NCBI GenBank assembly: GCA_934661755.1
Contig: CAKUJM010000005.1
Location: 1 to 64,000 of the forward strand
Direction: 5' to 3'
DNA: 64,000 bases
From: an uncultured Lentisphaeria bacterium
GTDB taxonomy: Bacteria > Verrucomicrobiota > Lentisphaeria > Oligosphaerales > Oligosphaeraceae
The notes below the pieces were generated by a model. That model did not search any database. It was not told the DNA's origin and saw nothing but the letters and a program-made list of their open reading frames with translations. This document shows, one piece after another, positions 26,976 to 36,035 of the stretch. The position numbers and the translations under genes were made by a program. Position 1 is the first letter of the stretch. The number at the start of each line of letters is the position of its first letter.

Positions 26976-27977
26976 CTACTTGCACTCCGCAAAGGCGGCG
27001 GAAATGCGCATGTCGGCACATCCATAGTATACGATGTGCCGCCCCTTGAATTCCACAACTCCGGAGGCAAAGCACGCAAATGGCGCAATCCCGTAGAATT
27101 CGTAGAGCTCCTTTGGGGCAATGACCGGACGATCACAGCGGGCAATGAGCCGCGAGGGATCATTGCGGTCAAACAATGCCCATCCAACACTGTAGAACAT
27201 CATCGGATGCAACGGCAAATAGGATGGCGTCACCGCCCTGGCCAGCGTTTCCGCCTGACGGCGCCCGGCATCACCATTATAGAGCAGCAATACGCCGTCA
27301 TCGGAAATTATCGGCGCGGCCACCGCCTCGCAAAGGCCTTCGTCAAATTTTCCCGGACGCGGCGACAACACCGGAGCATCGACGAGATGCCAATTTCGCA
27401 GGTCCTCCGACCAGGCCAGGCGCAAATGCCAGTTGTCATAGTATGCCCAGTACTTCCCGTTGATTTTCTCCGGCGTGACCGCAATGGCGCGTGACGGCAG
27501 GATCTCTCCCAGCAGCTCCCAATGCACGAGGTCATCCGAAAGGGCGGCCAGCCCCGGCGTCATGGTATTGAACCTGCCGGATGGTCCGCTGTATACGCCG
27601 GTATAGGTGAGAAGCCATTGCCTGCCGATTTTGACTAGCCGTGGGTCTTCAAAGCCTCCCGTGAATGGCGACTCCGGCCCGGGAAAAAACTCCGGCACCG
27701 GCGTCGGGGACATGGTGAAGGCGAAGCCGTCCCCGCTGACTGCCCAGCCAAAGCTCGACACGCTCCAGTTGCCTGGAGATGACGGCCTGCGCGCAAAGTC
27801 GATGCACCGGCAAAGCAGATGCACCTTGCCATCCTTCACGGTTGCGGCGGGGTTGAAAATCGCATCCGCGCAATAGGAGGCGCCATTCGGACGCAAAACC
27901 GGATTGCCGGGATACTTCTGCAAACGGTTGACCCATTCAAAAGACTCGGGCAAGGTGCTGGGGATGGTCGATTCCAT
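26976..27977 (-). CDS. GH130-family glycoside phosphorylase
   Basis: 333 residues, a five-bladed beta-propeller family. The signature GGFEDPRLVKI (about residue 108) contains the catalytic aspartate; CRCIDF, CEAVAAPI and LLYNGDAGRR are phosphate- and sugar-site segments, and YYGCADM is near the C-terminus. GH130 enzymes phosphorolyse beta-mannosides (mannosyl-glucose, mannobiose or mannosyl-GlcNAc), yielding mannose 1-phosphate. No signal peptide: cytoplasmic. It follows a GH5 gene after 29 bp, so the operon probably degrades beta-mannan or an N-glycan core and conserves energy by phosphorolysis. Confidence 0.9.
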   Translation of the reverse strand: MESTIPSTLPESFEWVNRLQKYPGNPVLRPNGASYCADAIFNPAATVKDGKVHLLCRCIDFARRPSSPGNWSVSSFGWAVSGDGFAFTMSPTPVPEFFPGPESPFTGGFEDPRLVKIGRQWLLTYTGVYSGPSGRFNTMTPGLAALSDDLVHWELLGEILPSRAIAVTPEKINGKYWAYYDNWHLRLAWSEDLRNWHLVDAPVLSPRPGKFDEGLCEAVAAPIISDDGVLLLYNGDAGRRQAETLARAVTPSYLPLHPMMFYSVGWALFDRNDPSRLIARCDRPVIAPKELYEFYGIAPFACFASGVVEFKGRHIVYYGCADMRISAAFAECK

Positions 27978-28006
27978 TTTCTTGAATGTCTGTGACTTGA
28001 TCTGTG

Positions 28007-28981
28007 TCAGTATCTTTGCAGCAACGCCACGATATCCCGATCATATTGATCCGGATGGGCTTCATCACGGTACAATCCAAAGCCGCCATGGCATGTCCAC
28101 CACGCCCAGCCGATATTGCGCTCCTTCAAAATGGCAAGCAGATCCTCCAGCCAGGAAAGCATCACCTTCCGTGGAGTATTCTTGTAGCATCCAAGTTCAC
28201 CGCAATGAATCGGCATCTTATGCTGGTTGGCGACCTCCACCCAGTAGTCGAAATGGCCGGCGAGGACCTCGCGATCCCACCAGACGCCATATTTGTCCCG
28301 CATCGGCCAGGCCGGCATCATGTCAGCATGGCCGAGGGTGTAGTGAGTAAGGAAGGATGGCCTGTAGCAATGGACACTTTGCCCGACATTGGGCAGGCCA
28401 GTCAAGCCCAGCACCGGGTCGTTGCCGCAATTCCAGCCGTCGATCATGCACAACCGCGTGGGGTCGATCCCATGGACTGCCTCCACCGCCGCCTCCATGA
28501 CCCGGATGTACTGCTGCTGGGTAATATACCAGCTATCCGGCTCATTGAGCAGATCAAAGGTCAGCTGATCTGACGATATTCCCCGGTATCTTGCCGCAAG
28601 CACTTCCCAAAAACGGCAAAAATGGCCATCGTCATCGGCCAATGAAAATGGGTCGCTCTTTTCATCACAGTTGATGCAATACCCCGGCGCCCGATGCAAA
28701 TTGAGATCGACATGGAGGTGATGCTTTTCGCCCCACGCAATCGCCTGGTCAATCAATTCGAGCTTCCGGTCATCAGCCTGATATGGCGACTCCGCGGAGG
28801 CAAGCAGCCGATAGCTAAGCGGCAGCCGCACAAAGTCAAATCCAAAATCCGCGACTTCCTGGAAGTCCCGTTCGATGAATTTGCCGCGGCGCCACTGCGC
28901 ATCGGCATAGCAGGATGCCGGCGTACAAAACATGCCGTCGAGGTTTATGCCGCGATAGCGGGGAAAGAAGGTCTGTTTCAT
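28007..28981 (-). CDS. GH5-family glycoside hydrolase
   Basis: 324 residues, a single TIM barrel. The acid/base is Glu147 in LLNEP and the nucleophile Glu262 in HCGELG, the standard GH5 pair. RGINLDGMF at the start and FGFDFVRLPLSYR are typical of GH5 endo-glucanases and mannanases; LNLHRAPG precedes the acid/base. No signal peptide, so it presumably acts on imported oligosaccharides. It sits 18 bp after a larger secreted hydrolase and 29 bp before GH130, suggesting one operon for mannan or glucomannan fragments. Confidence 0.9.
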   Translation of the reverse strand: MKQTFFPRYRGINLDGMFCTPASCYADAQWRRGKFIERDFQEVADFGFDFVRLPLSYRLLASAESPYQADDRKLELIDQAIAWGEKHHLHVDLNLHRAPGYCINCDEKSDPFSLADDDGHFCRFWEVLAARYRGISSDQLTFDLLNEPDSWYITQQQYIRVMEAAVEAVHGIDPTRLCMIDGWNCGNDPVLGLTGLPNVGQSVHCYRPSFLTHYTLGHADMMPAWPMRDKYGVWWDREVLAGHFDYWVEVANQHKMPIHCGELGCYKNTPRKVMLSWLEDLLAILKERNIGWAWWTCHGGFGLYRDEAHPDQYDRDIVALLQRY

Positions 28982-28999
28982 GGCAGATGGTGCAATGGG

Positions 29000-31900
29000 C
29001 TATTTTTCGGCCAGTTCAAAGAAGACTGCGGGCTCCCCGAGGACGGTGGTGTCGATTTGAATTGACAGCCGGCCGCCGCCTGCTTCCAGCGGGATCTCCT
29101 CGATGCGGGTGCCATCGCAACGCAATGCGTAGAGCACCGGATTCTTCATCGCGCTCTTCAGCCCAAGTTCGAATTTTCCACAACGATAGAGCACCGGGAG
29201 CTTGCCGATGCTTTCCAACTCCAGGCGTTTGGGCGAGCTGAAGCGCATGCCGCTGTTTACGGCATCCGTGGCAATGACCAGCAGCAGCCGCCTGGATTCG
29301 TCAATGGACGCATCATCCTGGGAAATCACGGCGATCAACGCGGGAATGGAGGCGTTCTGGATTGTCAGCGAGGACAGCGCCGCGGCCTCTGAGGTCTTCA
29401 CCGTCATGGCCTCGATGCGCGGAGCGACGACGGAAATCTCCTCCCGATTGTCATTCACCGTCACTTCGCCGCTTCCCGACTGGAAAATCCTCTCGCGGGG
29501 CCGGCTTTGATTGTCGTCGGGAATGATGGACTTGCGCCTGAGAATTTCCACCAGCTCATTCGCATCGCCGATGCCCTGCAGCCGATTGTCCTCACGATCG
29601 CGCAAATCGCCCTTGATTGGCGACAGGTAGATATCCGCGGCGGCTTCCTCGTTGCCGCCCTTTTGCGGTCCGGCATAGAGAATTCCGGTACGGGTAAGCC
29701 AGCTCAGGATCGACCCATATTGAAAATGCACAATTGACTTGCCGCCGGAGGGCAGCTCTTCTTCGGTAACCAGGAAGGCGCTGGAGCCAAGGTTGGCCTT
29801 GAGATAGCCGCGCTTCCAGATGTACTCGCTGATGACTTCGTATGCCCGGTTGATGGGATCCGGGGCATTGAAGAAGCTCTCCAGCGGCTGCGGCGTCGGC
29901 AGCAGCGACTCGCAATGCGTGGTGATGCCATCCCAGCCATTCAGCGCGGCAATGACCGGATGAATCAACCCGCTTTCATGCCGGTATTGATTCCAGAAGA
30001 CGTAGTTGTACTCGGTCGTGAGAAATGGACGGTCGATCAGCCGCCAGGCCCCCATGAACCCGGAGTGTACGCCGGCATGGGATGCCTGGGCAACCAGCCG
30101 CTTGCCCCCAGCCATTTCAGTATGCGAAAAATAGGGATGGGAGCTATTGACATCCAATTGCGCCAGCGGACCGATCCGGCTGATCTGATGGCCGTTGTCG
30201 AAATTGAAGCACAGCCCCTTGTATCCCGCCTTGCGGACGACGTCCTCGTAGAACTTGATCAACTCGAGTTCCTTCTTCATGACGAAGAGGTTCATCGCGG
30301 CGCCAAGGGCGTTCTTTTCGCCGGCGACTGCGCCATTCAATTTGGGGAATGGCCCAGGTTCGCCGGTGCGCTCACGCTGGAATGCCTGCCACTGGTCATC
30401 CAGGGCGCTGACTGTCTTTTCACTCCAGTCGAACAGCTGCTCGTTGCAGAACTCAACCAGAAACACGGTATTCTCGTCTGCCAGGGCATTTCCGGTATAG
30501 GGATTCTTCAGGCGCATCATCCAGGTCGCACCCGCCGCCCAGTTCCTGCGGTAAGCCTCGTCATAATAGAGGCGCGACTTGAAATCCCCGGGCATGGAAT
30601 TGCCTGCCCAATCTGGCTTGGAATCGGTGAACATCGAAGCGGTGCCGCAGATGTCCAAGGTCACGTATATTCCGCGATCCCGGCAGCATTTCACCAGGTA
30701 ATGGAAGAAATCCACCTTCGCCGGATCAAATGGCACCTCCTCAGGGGTTGACGGCATCCTGTCAATGTCATGCTTCTCCCACTTCATGAGACCGAGATTC
30801 ATCAAATGCAGCCGGACCATGTTGAAACCGCCACGGAGCAACGCATCGGTGAATTCCTCCAGCAGGACCTTATATCCGCGTGGGTCACGCAGCATCCCGC
30901 AGGGATAATCGAACAGCCGATGCGTCAAATACAGCGTCCCGCGCATCCGGATCGGCGCATCTGGGGCACTGGCGAACGCCAAATGCCCTCCGGATGAAAC
31001 AATGCGGTCGCGGTTGCCTTTGGGAAAGCCGCAGCCAGACAGATCCAGCGCACTGCCGGCGGCCGGATAGACCGGCATGGTCATCGCGCGCCATTCGTGA
31101 TTCGCGTCATACTGGAAGACCTTCAGCGGCTCGCGGTAGAATTCAAAGTCCGCCAGGGTTGCGGCGATCACAATCCAATTGCTCACCCCAGTCGAACGCA
31201 GCTTGACCTCCACCGCACCCTCCGGCACCGGAAACTTGGAGACGTAGGCGCCAATGCGGACCAGGTCGTTGCGTTCCTCCAGCGCAAGCGCGCCATTCCC
31301 ATACTCGCGCGGGCTCCACCACTCGCCAGTATCAACGCCATGGCGGACCTCCTGAATCGCCTCGGAGCCATCCGGCAGCACGAATACCAGTTGCGCCACC
31401 ACCTCGGGGTTGGACGGCGCGTGGGTCTCGGCATTGAGCAAATAGAGATATTTGCGCGGATGGTCAATGGCCAATGAGACCTCCTTCAGCCCGGTTCGCA
31501 CCGCGGCGCCATCAAAGGACAGAATCGCCCTTCCGCCATTGCGCCCCGGATCGAGGACATTGAATGGCACCTGGCAAAATCGCCTCTTCCCCAATGGGAA
31601 ATTCCGGAAGTCGTTGGATGGCCCCTGGTCGCTCCAGCCACCCTTGCCATCGCCTGCAATCTCATCGGCAAAGCCAAAATTTGCCTGCCGTGAAATATCG
31701 ATGGCCGTATAGGCGGAAAGCGGCTCCACCTGGAAATTCCGGATGCAGATCCGGGTGCCAGCGGGGTTGTCGCCAAGAAAGAAGGCCTGGCCAACCGCAT
31801 CCGCCGGATAGGATCCGACGGCGGTGAAGGCAAACGAATACCGCTGCCACTCGGAATCCAGACGCCATTTCATTGTGCGATGATCTAAATCGGCGACAAA

Positions 31901-32209
31901 ATTCCAGGGTTCGTTATTCTGCTTTATGCTGAATGACAGATTCGCCGCCTGGGAGGCACATGCCTCGAAGGATACCCGGTAGACCTGTGAATTGTCGAAG
32001 GGATTGTCGGCCGCAATGGTGAATGAGGCATGCCAATCGACCCGGCCCTGCGGCGAATGCACCAGGGAGATGGCGTATTCGCCAGGCATTGGCTCCTCCA
32101 GGGAAAGCTCCGCCCCGCCGCGGGTGCCGGTGCGAACCACCTGCCCCGCCATGGCGATGGCGGCAGCCGCAACCCAGCACAATGACATGCAAAGAAATCT
32201 GATCTTCAT
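29000..32209 (-). CDS. Large secreted clan GH-A glycoside hydrolase
   Basis: About 1069 residues. The ATG at 32209 follows GAAGGAA by about 10 nt and opens a signal peptide (MKIRFLCMSLCWVAAAAIAMA). Residues ~20-420 form beta-sandwich modules, probably carbohydrate-binding. A TIM barrel (about 425-800) follows, with acid/base in FLVEFCNEQLFD and nucleophile in PFLTTEYNYVFW. A C-terminal beta region ends the chain. The layout is that of a GH5-like retaining endo-enzyme acting in the periplasm or outside. It is flanked by a broken prepilin gene and a cytoplasmic GH5, consistent with extracellular attack feeding intracellular degradation. Confidence 0.8.
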   Translation of the reverse strand: MKIRFLCMSLCWVAAAAIAMAGQVVRTGTRGGAELSLEEPMPGEYAISLVHSPQGRVDWHASFTIAADNPFDNSQVYRVSFEACASQAANLSFSIKQNNEPWNFVADLDHRTMKWRLDSEWQRYSFAFTAVGSYPADAVGQAFFLGDNPAGTRICIRNFQVEPLSAYTAIDISRQANFGFADEIAGDGKGGWSDQGPSNDFRNFPLGKRRFCQVPFNVLDPGRNGGRAILSFDGAAVRTGLKEVSLAIDHPRKYLYLLNAETHAPSNPEVVAQLVFVLPDGSEAIQEVRHGVDTGEWWSPREYGNGALALEERNDLVRIGAYVSKFPVPEGAVEVKLRSTGVSNWIVIAATLADFEFYREPLKVFQYDANHEWRAMTMPVYPAAGSALDLSGCGFPKGNRDRIVSSGGHLAFASAPDAPIRMRGTLYLTHRLFDYPCGMLRDPRGYKVLLEEFTDALLRGGFNMVRLHLMNLGLMKWEKHDIDRMPSTPEEVPFDPAKVDFFHYLVKCCRDRGIYVTLDICGTASMFTDSKPDWAGNSMPGDFKSRLYYDEAYRRNWAAGATWMMRLKNPYTGNALADENTVFLVEFCNEQLFDWSEKTVSALDDQWQAFQRERTGEPGPFPKLNGAVAGEKNALGAAMNLFVMKKELELIKFYEDVVRKAGYKGLCFNFDNGHQISRIGPLAQLDVNSSHPYFSHTEMAGGKRLVAQASHAGVHSGFMGAWRLIDRPFLTTEYNYVFWNQYRHESGLIHPVIAALNGWDGITTHCESLLPTPQPLESFFNAPDPINRAYEVISEYIWKRGYLKANLGSSAFLVTEEELPSGGKSIVHFQYGSILSWLTRTGILYAGPQKGGNEEAAADIYLSPIKGDLRDREDNRLQGIGDANELVEILRRKSIIPDDNQSRPRERIFQSGSGEVTVNDNREEISVVAPRIEAMTVKTSEAAALSSLTIQNASIPALIAVISQDDASIDESRRLLLVIATDAVNSGMRFSSPKRLELESIGKLPVLYRCGKFELGLKSAMKNPVLYALRCDGTRIEEIPLEAGGGRLSIQIDTTVLGEPAVFFELAEK

Positions 32210-32246
32210 GACAATAAATTCCTTCAACAATATGCACGAGCGGCGG

Positions 32247-33010
32247 CTACTGGATCTTGTTCCAGTGATCCTCGGTCAGCAGCTGATCCAGCAACTCCAC
32301 CGCGCCAGCCGATCCGGGAACGTGACACTGAATCCCCTCCACATGGCCATCAACCGCACCCCAGTTGAAGGTCTGGCGATGCTTCGGATATGGTGTGCCG
32401 GCATACTCATCCTTGCGCATCGACGCACAGGGGCGGTTGGCATCATCTGGAACATTTCCCGCCCTTACCGCCGACTTTCCAATATAGGAAGCTTCACCCA
32501 GCATGATTGCCGAGCTGCTCTTCCGAATCCGTGCTGCCTTCTGCCCAACAATGCCATATTTTACAAAGTTACCGCAATTCAAGCCATAGCTGGTTCCGCG
32601 GTCATACATTGCGAAAACCCAACTGTCGGCATAGTTGCTGTTGTCATAGTTGAATCGGGCGATGGAATATATACCGCCGGGCGCATAGGGCGAGGAAAGA
32701 TCATGCGGACAATACAACGCCTTGGGACTGCCGACATACTTGTAGGTCGGCTGCAACCACATCGGACTTTTTCCCCACTCCCCCACATAAAAAGGCGGGA
32801 AGAAATCCTCATTGTCCATGGTGTATTGGATCATCGCCATGCCCAACTGCCGGATATTGCTGATACATGACGTGGTCCGCGCCTTCTCCCGCGCCTAACT
32901 CAAGGCCGGCAACAACATCGACGCCAATATGGCAATTATTGCGATTACTACCAGCAACTCTATGAGCGTAAACGATTTATGCTTATTTACAACTGGGGGG
33001 GTAGATACAT
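32247..33010 (-). pseudogene. Prepilin-like gene broken by an in-frame TAG
   Basis: A duplicate of the prepilin locus at 25580-26234. The frame reads FTLIELLVVIAIIAILAS, then MLLPALS, then TAG (32897-32895), then AREKARTTSCISNIRQLG and a complete C-terminal domain ending KHRQTFNWGAVDGHVEGIQ, the H-x9-DG motif of this family. TAG stands exactly where the first copy has an AAG lysine, so one substitution accounts for it. The start is also disturbed: the promoter, GGAG and ATG (33010-33008) are conserved, but C7 leaves the leader out of frame (eight C would restore it). Restart at an internal ATG (32846) would give a protein without the pilin signal. Confidence 0.85.
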
Positions 33011-33067
33011 TATGACCATCTCCATGCTAGGGTGAATGCCAAAAAAAATCGATTGCCTCCGACGCTA

Positions 33068-33096
33068 ATTATAGGAAGAAAACACCCCAAACTCAA
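33068..33096 (-). promoter_or_regulatory. Promoter of the second prepilin operon
   Basis: TTGAGT (33096-33091) and TATAAT (33073-33068) with a 17-bp spacer, matching the promoter at 26288-26315. GGAG lies nine bases before the ATG at 33010. It probably still drives the downstream GH5/GH130 genes. Confidence 0.75.
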
Positions 33097-33231
33097 CCCG
33101 CTTCACGAACATTCCTCTGAAATTGTTTGCAACGATGTGGTAATTAATGAAAAAACATGGTGACACCATATGATATCTTATGAAAATGCGTATTCCGGCC
33201 AGCCGGCCAAATCCCCGGCTGTTCAGCTGGA

Positions 33232-33341
33232 TCCGTGAAGCTGGTGATTTTGCGTCAGAATGAGTTTTTTTTAGGGAGCATGCCGGGAGCGCGTGTCCGA
33301 AAAATGACGAAATCGTGGCGCAAGAAAACCAGCTTCACGGG
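33232..33341 (-). repeat. 110-bp imperfect palindrome, copy B
   Basis: Ends TCCGTGAAGCTGGT and ACCAGCTTCACGG(G) are inverted repeats that match for 13 bp. It is closely similar to copy A in sequence and in its position relative to the prepilin promoter, and related to copy C at 44387. In the direction of the downstream gene the core reads GCGCCACGATTTCGTCA and GCTCCCGGCATGC. Confidence 0.87.
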
Positions 33342-33345
33342 CTCA

Positions 33346-33510
33346 GGATTCAATATTCAATGAAAATGCCAGCCGTTCTTGGCCGCGATCATGATTGCCA
33401 CGACTATTGTCACTGCCGGCCTGGAGGACACACGATGGCCATTACATTGTCCGGGTGGTGGGTGGGGGGCGGGAATCCCCTTATTATAGTAGTCTCCGTG
33501 TCATAATGGA
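33346..33510 (-). repeat. Conserved ~150-bp upstream block, copy 2
   Basis: Nearly identical to 26565-26720. On the minus strand it contains a perfect TATAAT (33488-33483), where the other copies have TATAAC. It lies between the GH20 stop and the broken prepilin gene. Confidence 0.87.
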
Positions 33511-33540
33511 AGGAGCCAATGGAAGGAAGCGATCCTGCCC

Positions 33541-33618
33541 ATCCCACCCATCCCACCCATCCCACCCATCCCACCCATCCCACCCATCCCACCCATCCCA
33601 CCCATCCCACCCATCCCC
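33541..33618. repeat. 9-bp ATCCCACCC tandem repeat
   Basis: Eight consecutive ATCCCACCC units and a partial ninth end four bases from the GH20 stop codon. The period is nine, not the 10-11 bp of the other tracts. Read on the minus strand it could encode Gly-Trp-Val repeats, but no gene signals accompany that frame. Confidence 0.92.
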
Positions 33619-33621
33619 GGC

Positions 33622-35196
33622 TTATGGTGTCGGGCAGGCGTTCACGCGCTGGGCGTCCAGACGCCGGCGATGCAACGCCAGCCGACGAATAAAATCATCA
33701 TAATTGCAATCCGCCTCCGGTCTCCACAACTTCTCCGCCAGTGCGCACGCACGCGGATAGGTCATGTATTCTGCGCTTTCAAGATCCGGAATATGTTCAG
33801 TCCAAACCGCCCCTTCTGCGCCGATGATCAATTCCCGATTGGCTATCTGTTCGGACACTATCGGGGTCTCGTAGACCATCTGGCAGGTCTGGACGACTTT
33901 GCGGTCAAATGCCGGCGGCTGGGTGGCGGGATCGTCCTGGCAATGGTCAAAATAGAAGCGGGTGCAATTGAGATTCACCGCCGTCATTCCGAGCCGTGCG
34001 GCGATGACGGCGCCGCGTTCGCCAAGCCAGGCAGTGCAGAGCGTTCCGCGAATCGGAATGCCGCCATCCCACATCGACGGGATGCGCCCCTGGGACTCGA
34101 TGAAATCCGCGATTTGGGCCATGAAGAAGTATTCGAGTTCCCGGTATGACTCCAGGCCATTTTCGCTCATCAGCCTCTGGGCTTCCGGCAGATTTTGCCA
34201 CTGTTCGGGAATGACCTCATCCCCTCCGACATGGATGACCTTGGAGGGGAAAAGCTCCATGACTTCCTTCAGCACATTCCGGAAGAAGTCGACGCAGCGC
34301 TGATTTGGATTGAGGACCACCTTTCCGGTGCGCCAAGTAGTCTTGACCCCGGGGGGATTGTCCGGGGTGCATCCCAAAAACGGATAGGCGGCAATCGCCG
34401 CCTGGACGTGGCCAGGCATGTCAATTTCAGGGACGACAGTGATTCCGCGGCGTCCGGCAAAATCCAGGATCTTCCGGATATCCTTTTTGGTGTAGTATCC
34501 GCCATACGGGATATTGTCCATCACCGGCGGAATTGAGAGATCGGCATGGTCGTTTTCAACAGTTTCGGAACAGGGGCGGAAGGCGCCGGTCCGGACAAGT
34601 TCCGGATACGCGTCAATCTCTACCCGCCACCCCTGGTCATCGGTGAGATGCAAATGCAGGACATTGTATTTGTGCTGGGCGGCCAGCTCAATGAAACGGC
34701 AGACATCATCCACACTGAAGAAGTGCCGTGACACATCCAGCATCAGCCCCCGCCATCTGAAGGCCGGACGATCCGCAATCTCCACGACCGGCAGCATCCA
34801 CCGCTGTGGTCGCGCCGATCCGGCATAGACCTCCGCCGGGAAGAGCTGCCGGAGCGTCTGGATGCCGCGAAGCAGCCCGACATGATGCGGCGCCTGCAAC
34901 ACCGCCGACTCCACGGTGATCTTCAGGGCATACTCTTCATCGGCAGAGCTGAAATCACCTTCGCCATCAGCTCGGTCGTCATCCGCAGCCAGCCGGATTG
35001 CACCCGGCGCCGCCTCCCGCCCCCTCTCCACCTCGACGACCTCCACGGCATCGGCCATCGCCGGCGTGAGATACTCCGCCAGCAGGCTGGCGGCCTTGGC
35101 GGCACCGACGCCACCGGCATATTCGATCCTGCCGGAGAAGTCAAAAAAACCGTCACCGTTCCTTATTGAAGCAACCTGGGGAATCAACGAGATCAT
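33622..35196 (-). CDS. Beta-N-acetylhexosaminidase (GH20)
   Basis: 524 residues. An N-terminal alpha/beta GH20b-like domain is followed by a TIM barrel from FRWRGLMLDVSRHFF. The catalytic pair Asp326-Glu327 lies in HVGGDEV; the aspartate positions the acetamido group for substrate-assisted hydrolysis. WDGGIPI and EGAVWTEHI are further active-site segments. AGGAAGG six bases before the ATG fixes the start and excludes a longer upstream frame. No signal peptide, so it acts on imported chitobiose or N-glycan-type GlcNAc/GalNAc oligosaccharides. A LacI-type regulator is divergently placed 840 bp upstream and may control it. Confidence 0.94.
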   Translation of the reverse strand: MISLIPQVASIRNGDGFFDFSGRIEYAGGVGAAKAASLLAEYLTPAMADAVEVVEVERGREAAPGAIRLAADDDRADGEGDFSSADEEYALKITVESAVLQAPHHVGLLRGIQTLRQLFPAEVYAGSARPQRWMLPVVEIADRPAFRWRGLMLDVSRHFFSVDDVCRFIELAAQHKYNVLHLHLTDDQGWRVEIDAYPELVRTGAFRPCSETVENDHADLSIPPVMDNIPYGGYYTKKDIRKILDFAGRRGITVVPEIDMPGHVQAAIAAYPFLGCTPDNPPGVKTTWRTGKVVLNPNQRCVDFFRNVLKEVMELFPSKVIHVGGDEVIPEQWQNLPEAQRLMSENGLESYRELEYFFMAQIADFIESQGRIPSMWDGGIPIRGTLCTAWLGERGAVIAARLGMTAVNLNCTRFYFDHCQDDPATQPPAFDRKVVQTCQMVYETPIVSEQIANRELIIGAEGAVWTEHIPDLESAEYMTYPRACALAEKLWRPEADCNYDDFIRRLALHRRRLDAQRVNACPTP

Positions 35197-35570
35197 GGCG
35201 AGCCTTCCTATGCGGGACGCGGCCTTCTCCTGGATACGTACAAGTACAGACAGGAAAACGCCGCGCCTGAATGTGGGGATTTCAGATGCCGTCCCATGGA
35301 GCGCGTGCACGCCCCATGAAGACCAGAGAGGTGATTGCGATGATATTTCTGTCCACGCAGCTGCGCAGACAGCCTAGCCTCACGGGACAAAAAAACGCAT
35401 CTATTCAAATATACTGCCACAATCAGATTCTAGGGAAAGCGCCAATGCCCACAGGCCAAGGCGTCATTTTCAGCAATACGGCATTTGAATGTAAAAATTA
35501 CTGAAACAACGCCAAGATGATGTGATATCTTATGAAAACTCCAACAATTTTGTCAAGCAAAATACCGCTC

Positions 35571-35722
35571 GTTCAACGAAAATGCCAGCCGTCATTGGCC
35601 GCCACCGCGATTGCCACGACTATTGTCACTGCTGCCCCGCTGCGCAATCGATGGCCATTACATTGTCCGGGTGGTGGGTGGGGGGCGGGAATCCCCTTGT
35701 TATAGTAGTCTCCGTATTATAA
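35571..35722 (-). repeat. Conserved ~150-bp upstream block, copy 3
   Basis: Shares the ~60-bp core (about 35652-35712) with the copies at 26565 and 33346 almost without change, while the flanks have diverged. The 110-bp palindrome found beside the other two is absent here, although the GATATCTTATGAAAA sequence on its far side is present (35524-35538). It lies about 375 bp upstream of the GH20 ATG. Confidence 0.82.
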
Positions 35723-35764
35723 CCGGACGCGCGTAACGGAAAGCGCCCGAGCCTTCCGGGCCAG

Positions 35765-35991
35765 AACGGATAACGGAGGGTGACGGAGGATAACGGAGGA
35801 TGAACGGGGGATGAACGGGGGATGAACGGGGGATGAACGGGGGATGAACGGAGGGTGACGGAGGGTGACGGAGGGTGACGGAGGGTAGCGGGGGATGACA
35901 GAGGGTGACGGGAAATAGCGGAGGATGAAAATAGCGGAGGCGGAAAATTGCGGATAGCGGAGAATAGCGCAGAACGGAGGAATAACGGGAA
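35765..35991 (+). repeat. Long 10-11-bp ACGGAGG/ATGAACGGGGG tandem repeat
   Basis: About twenty degenerate units of the type ataACGGAGG, gtgACGGAGG and atgaACGGGGG, with a 10-11-bp period, fill the space before the LacI regulator gene. The two ends are more degenerate than the centre, as expected for expansion from the middle. The core is the same as at 6231, 7951, 44311 and 54878. Confidence 0.92.
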
Positions 35992-36035
35992 CACCCTCAT
36001 CATTGCCAATTGCCCTTGCGATTCAGAAGAAAAAG

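Noticed and set aside
32895..32897. Pyrrolysine at the TAG in the second prepilin
   Set aside because: TAG replaces lysine, which is suggestive, but there is no pyl gene in the window, and a single nonsense mutation in a duplicate gene is simpler.
33541..33618. Possible CRISPR array or Gly-Trp-Val repeat protein
   Set aside because: Units are contiguous 9-mers without spacers, and the coding frame has no start signal or continuation; it is a minisatellite.
35765..35991. CRISPR-like repeat tract before the LacI gene
   Set aside because: The period is 10-11 bp with no spacers and no cas genes; degenerate tandem repeat.
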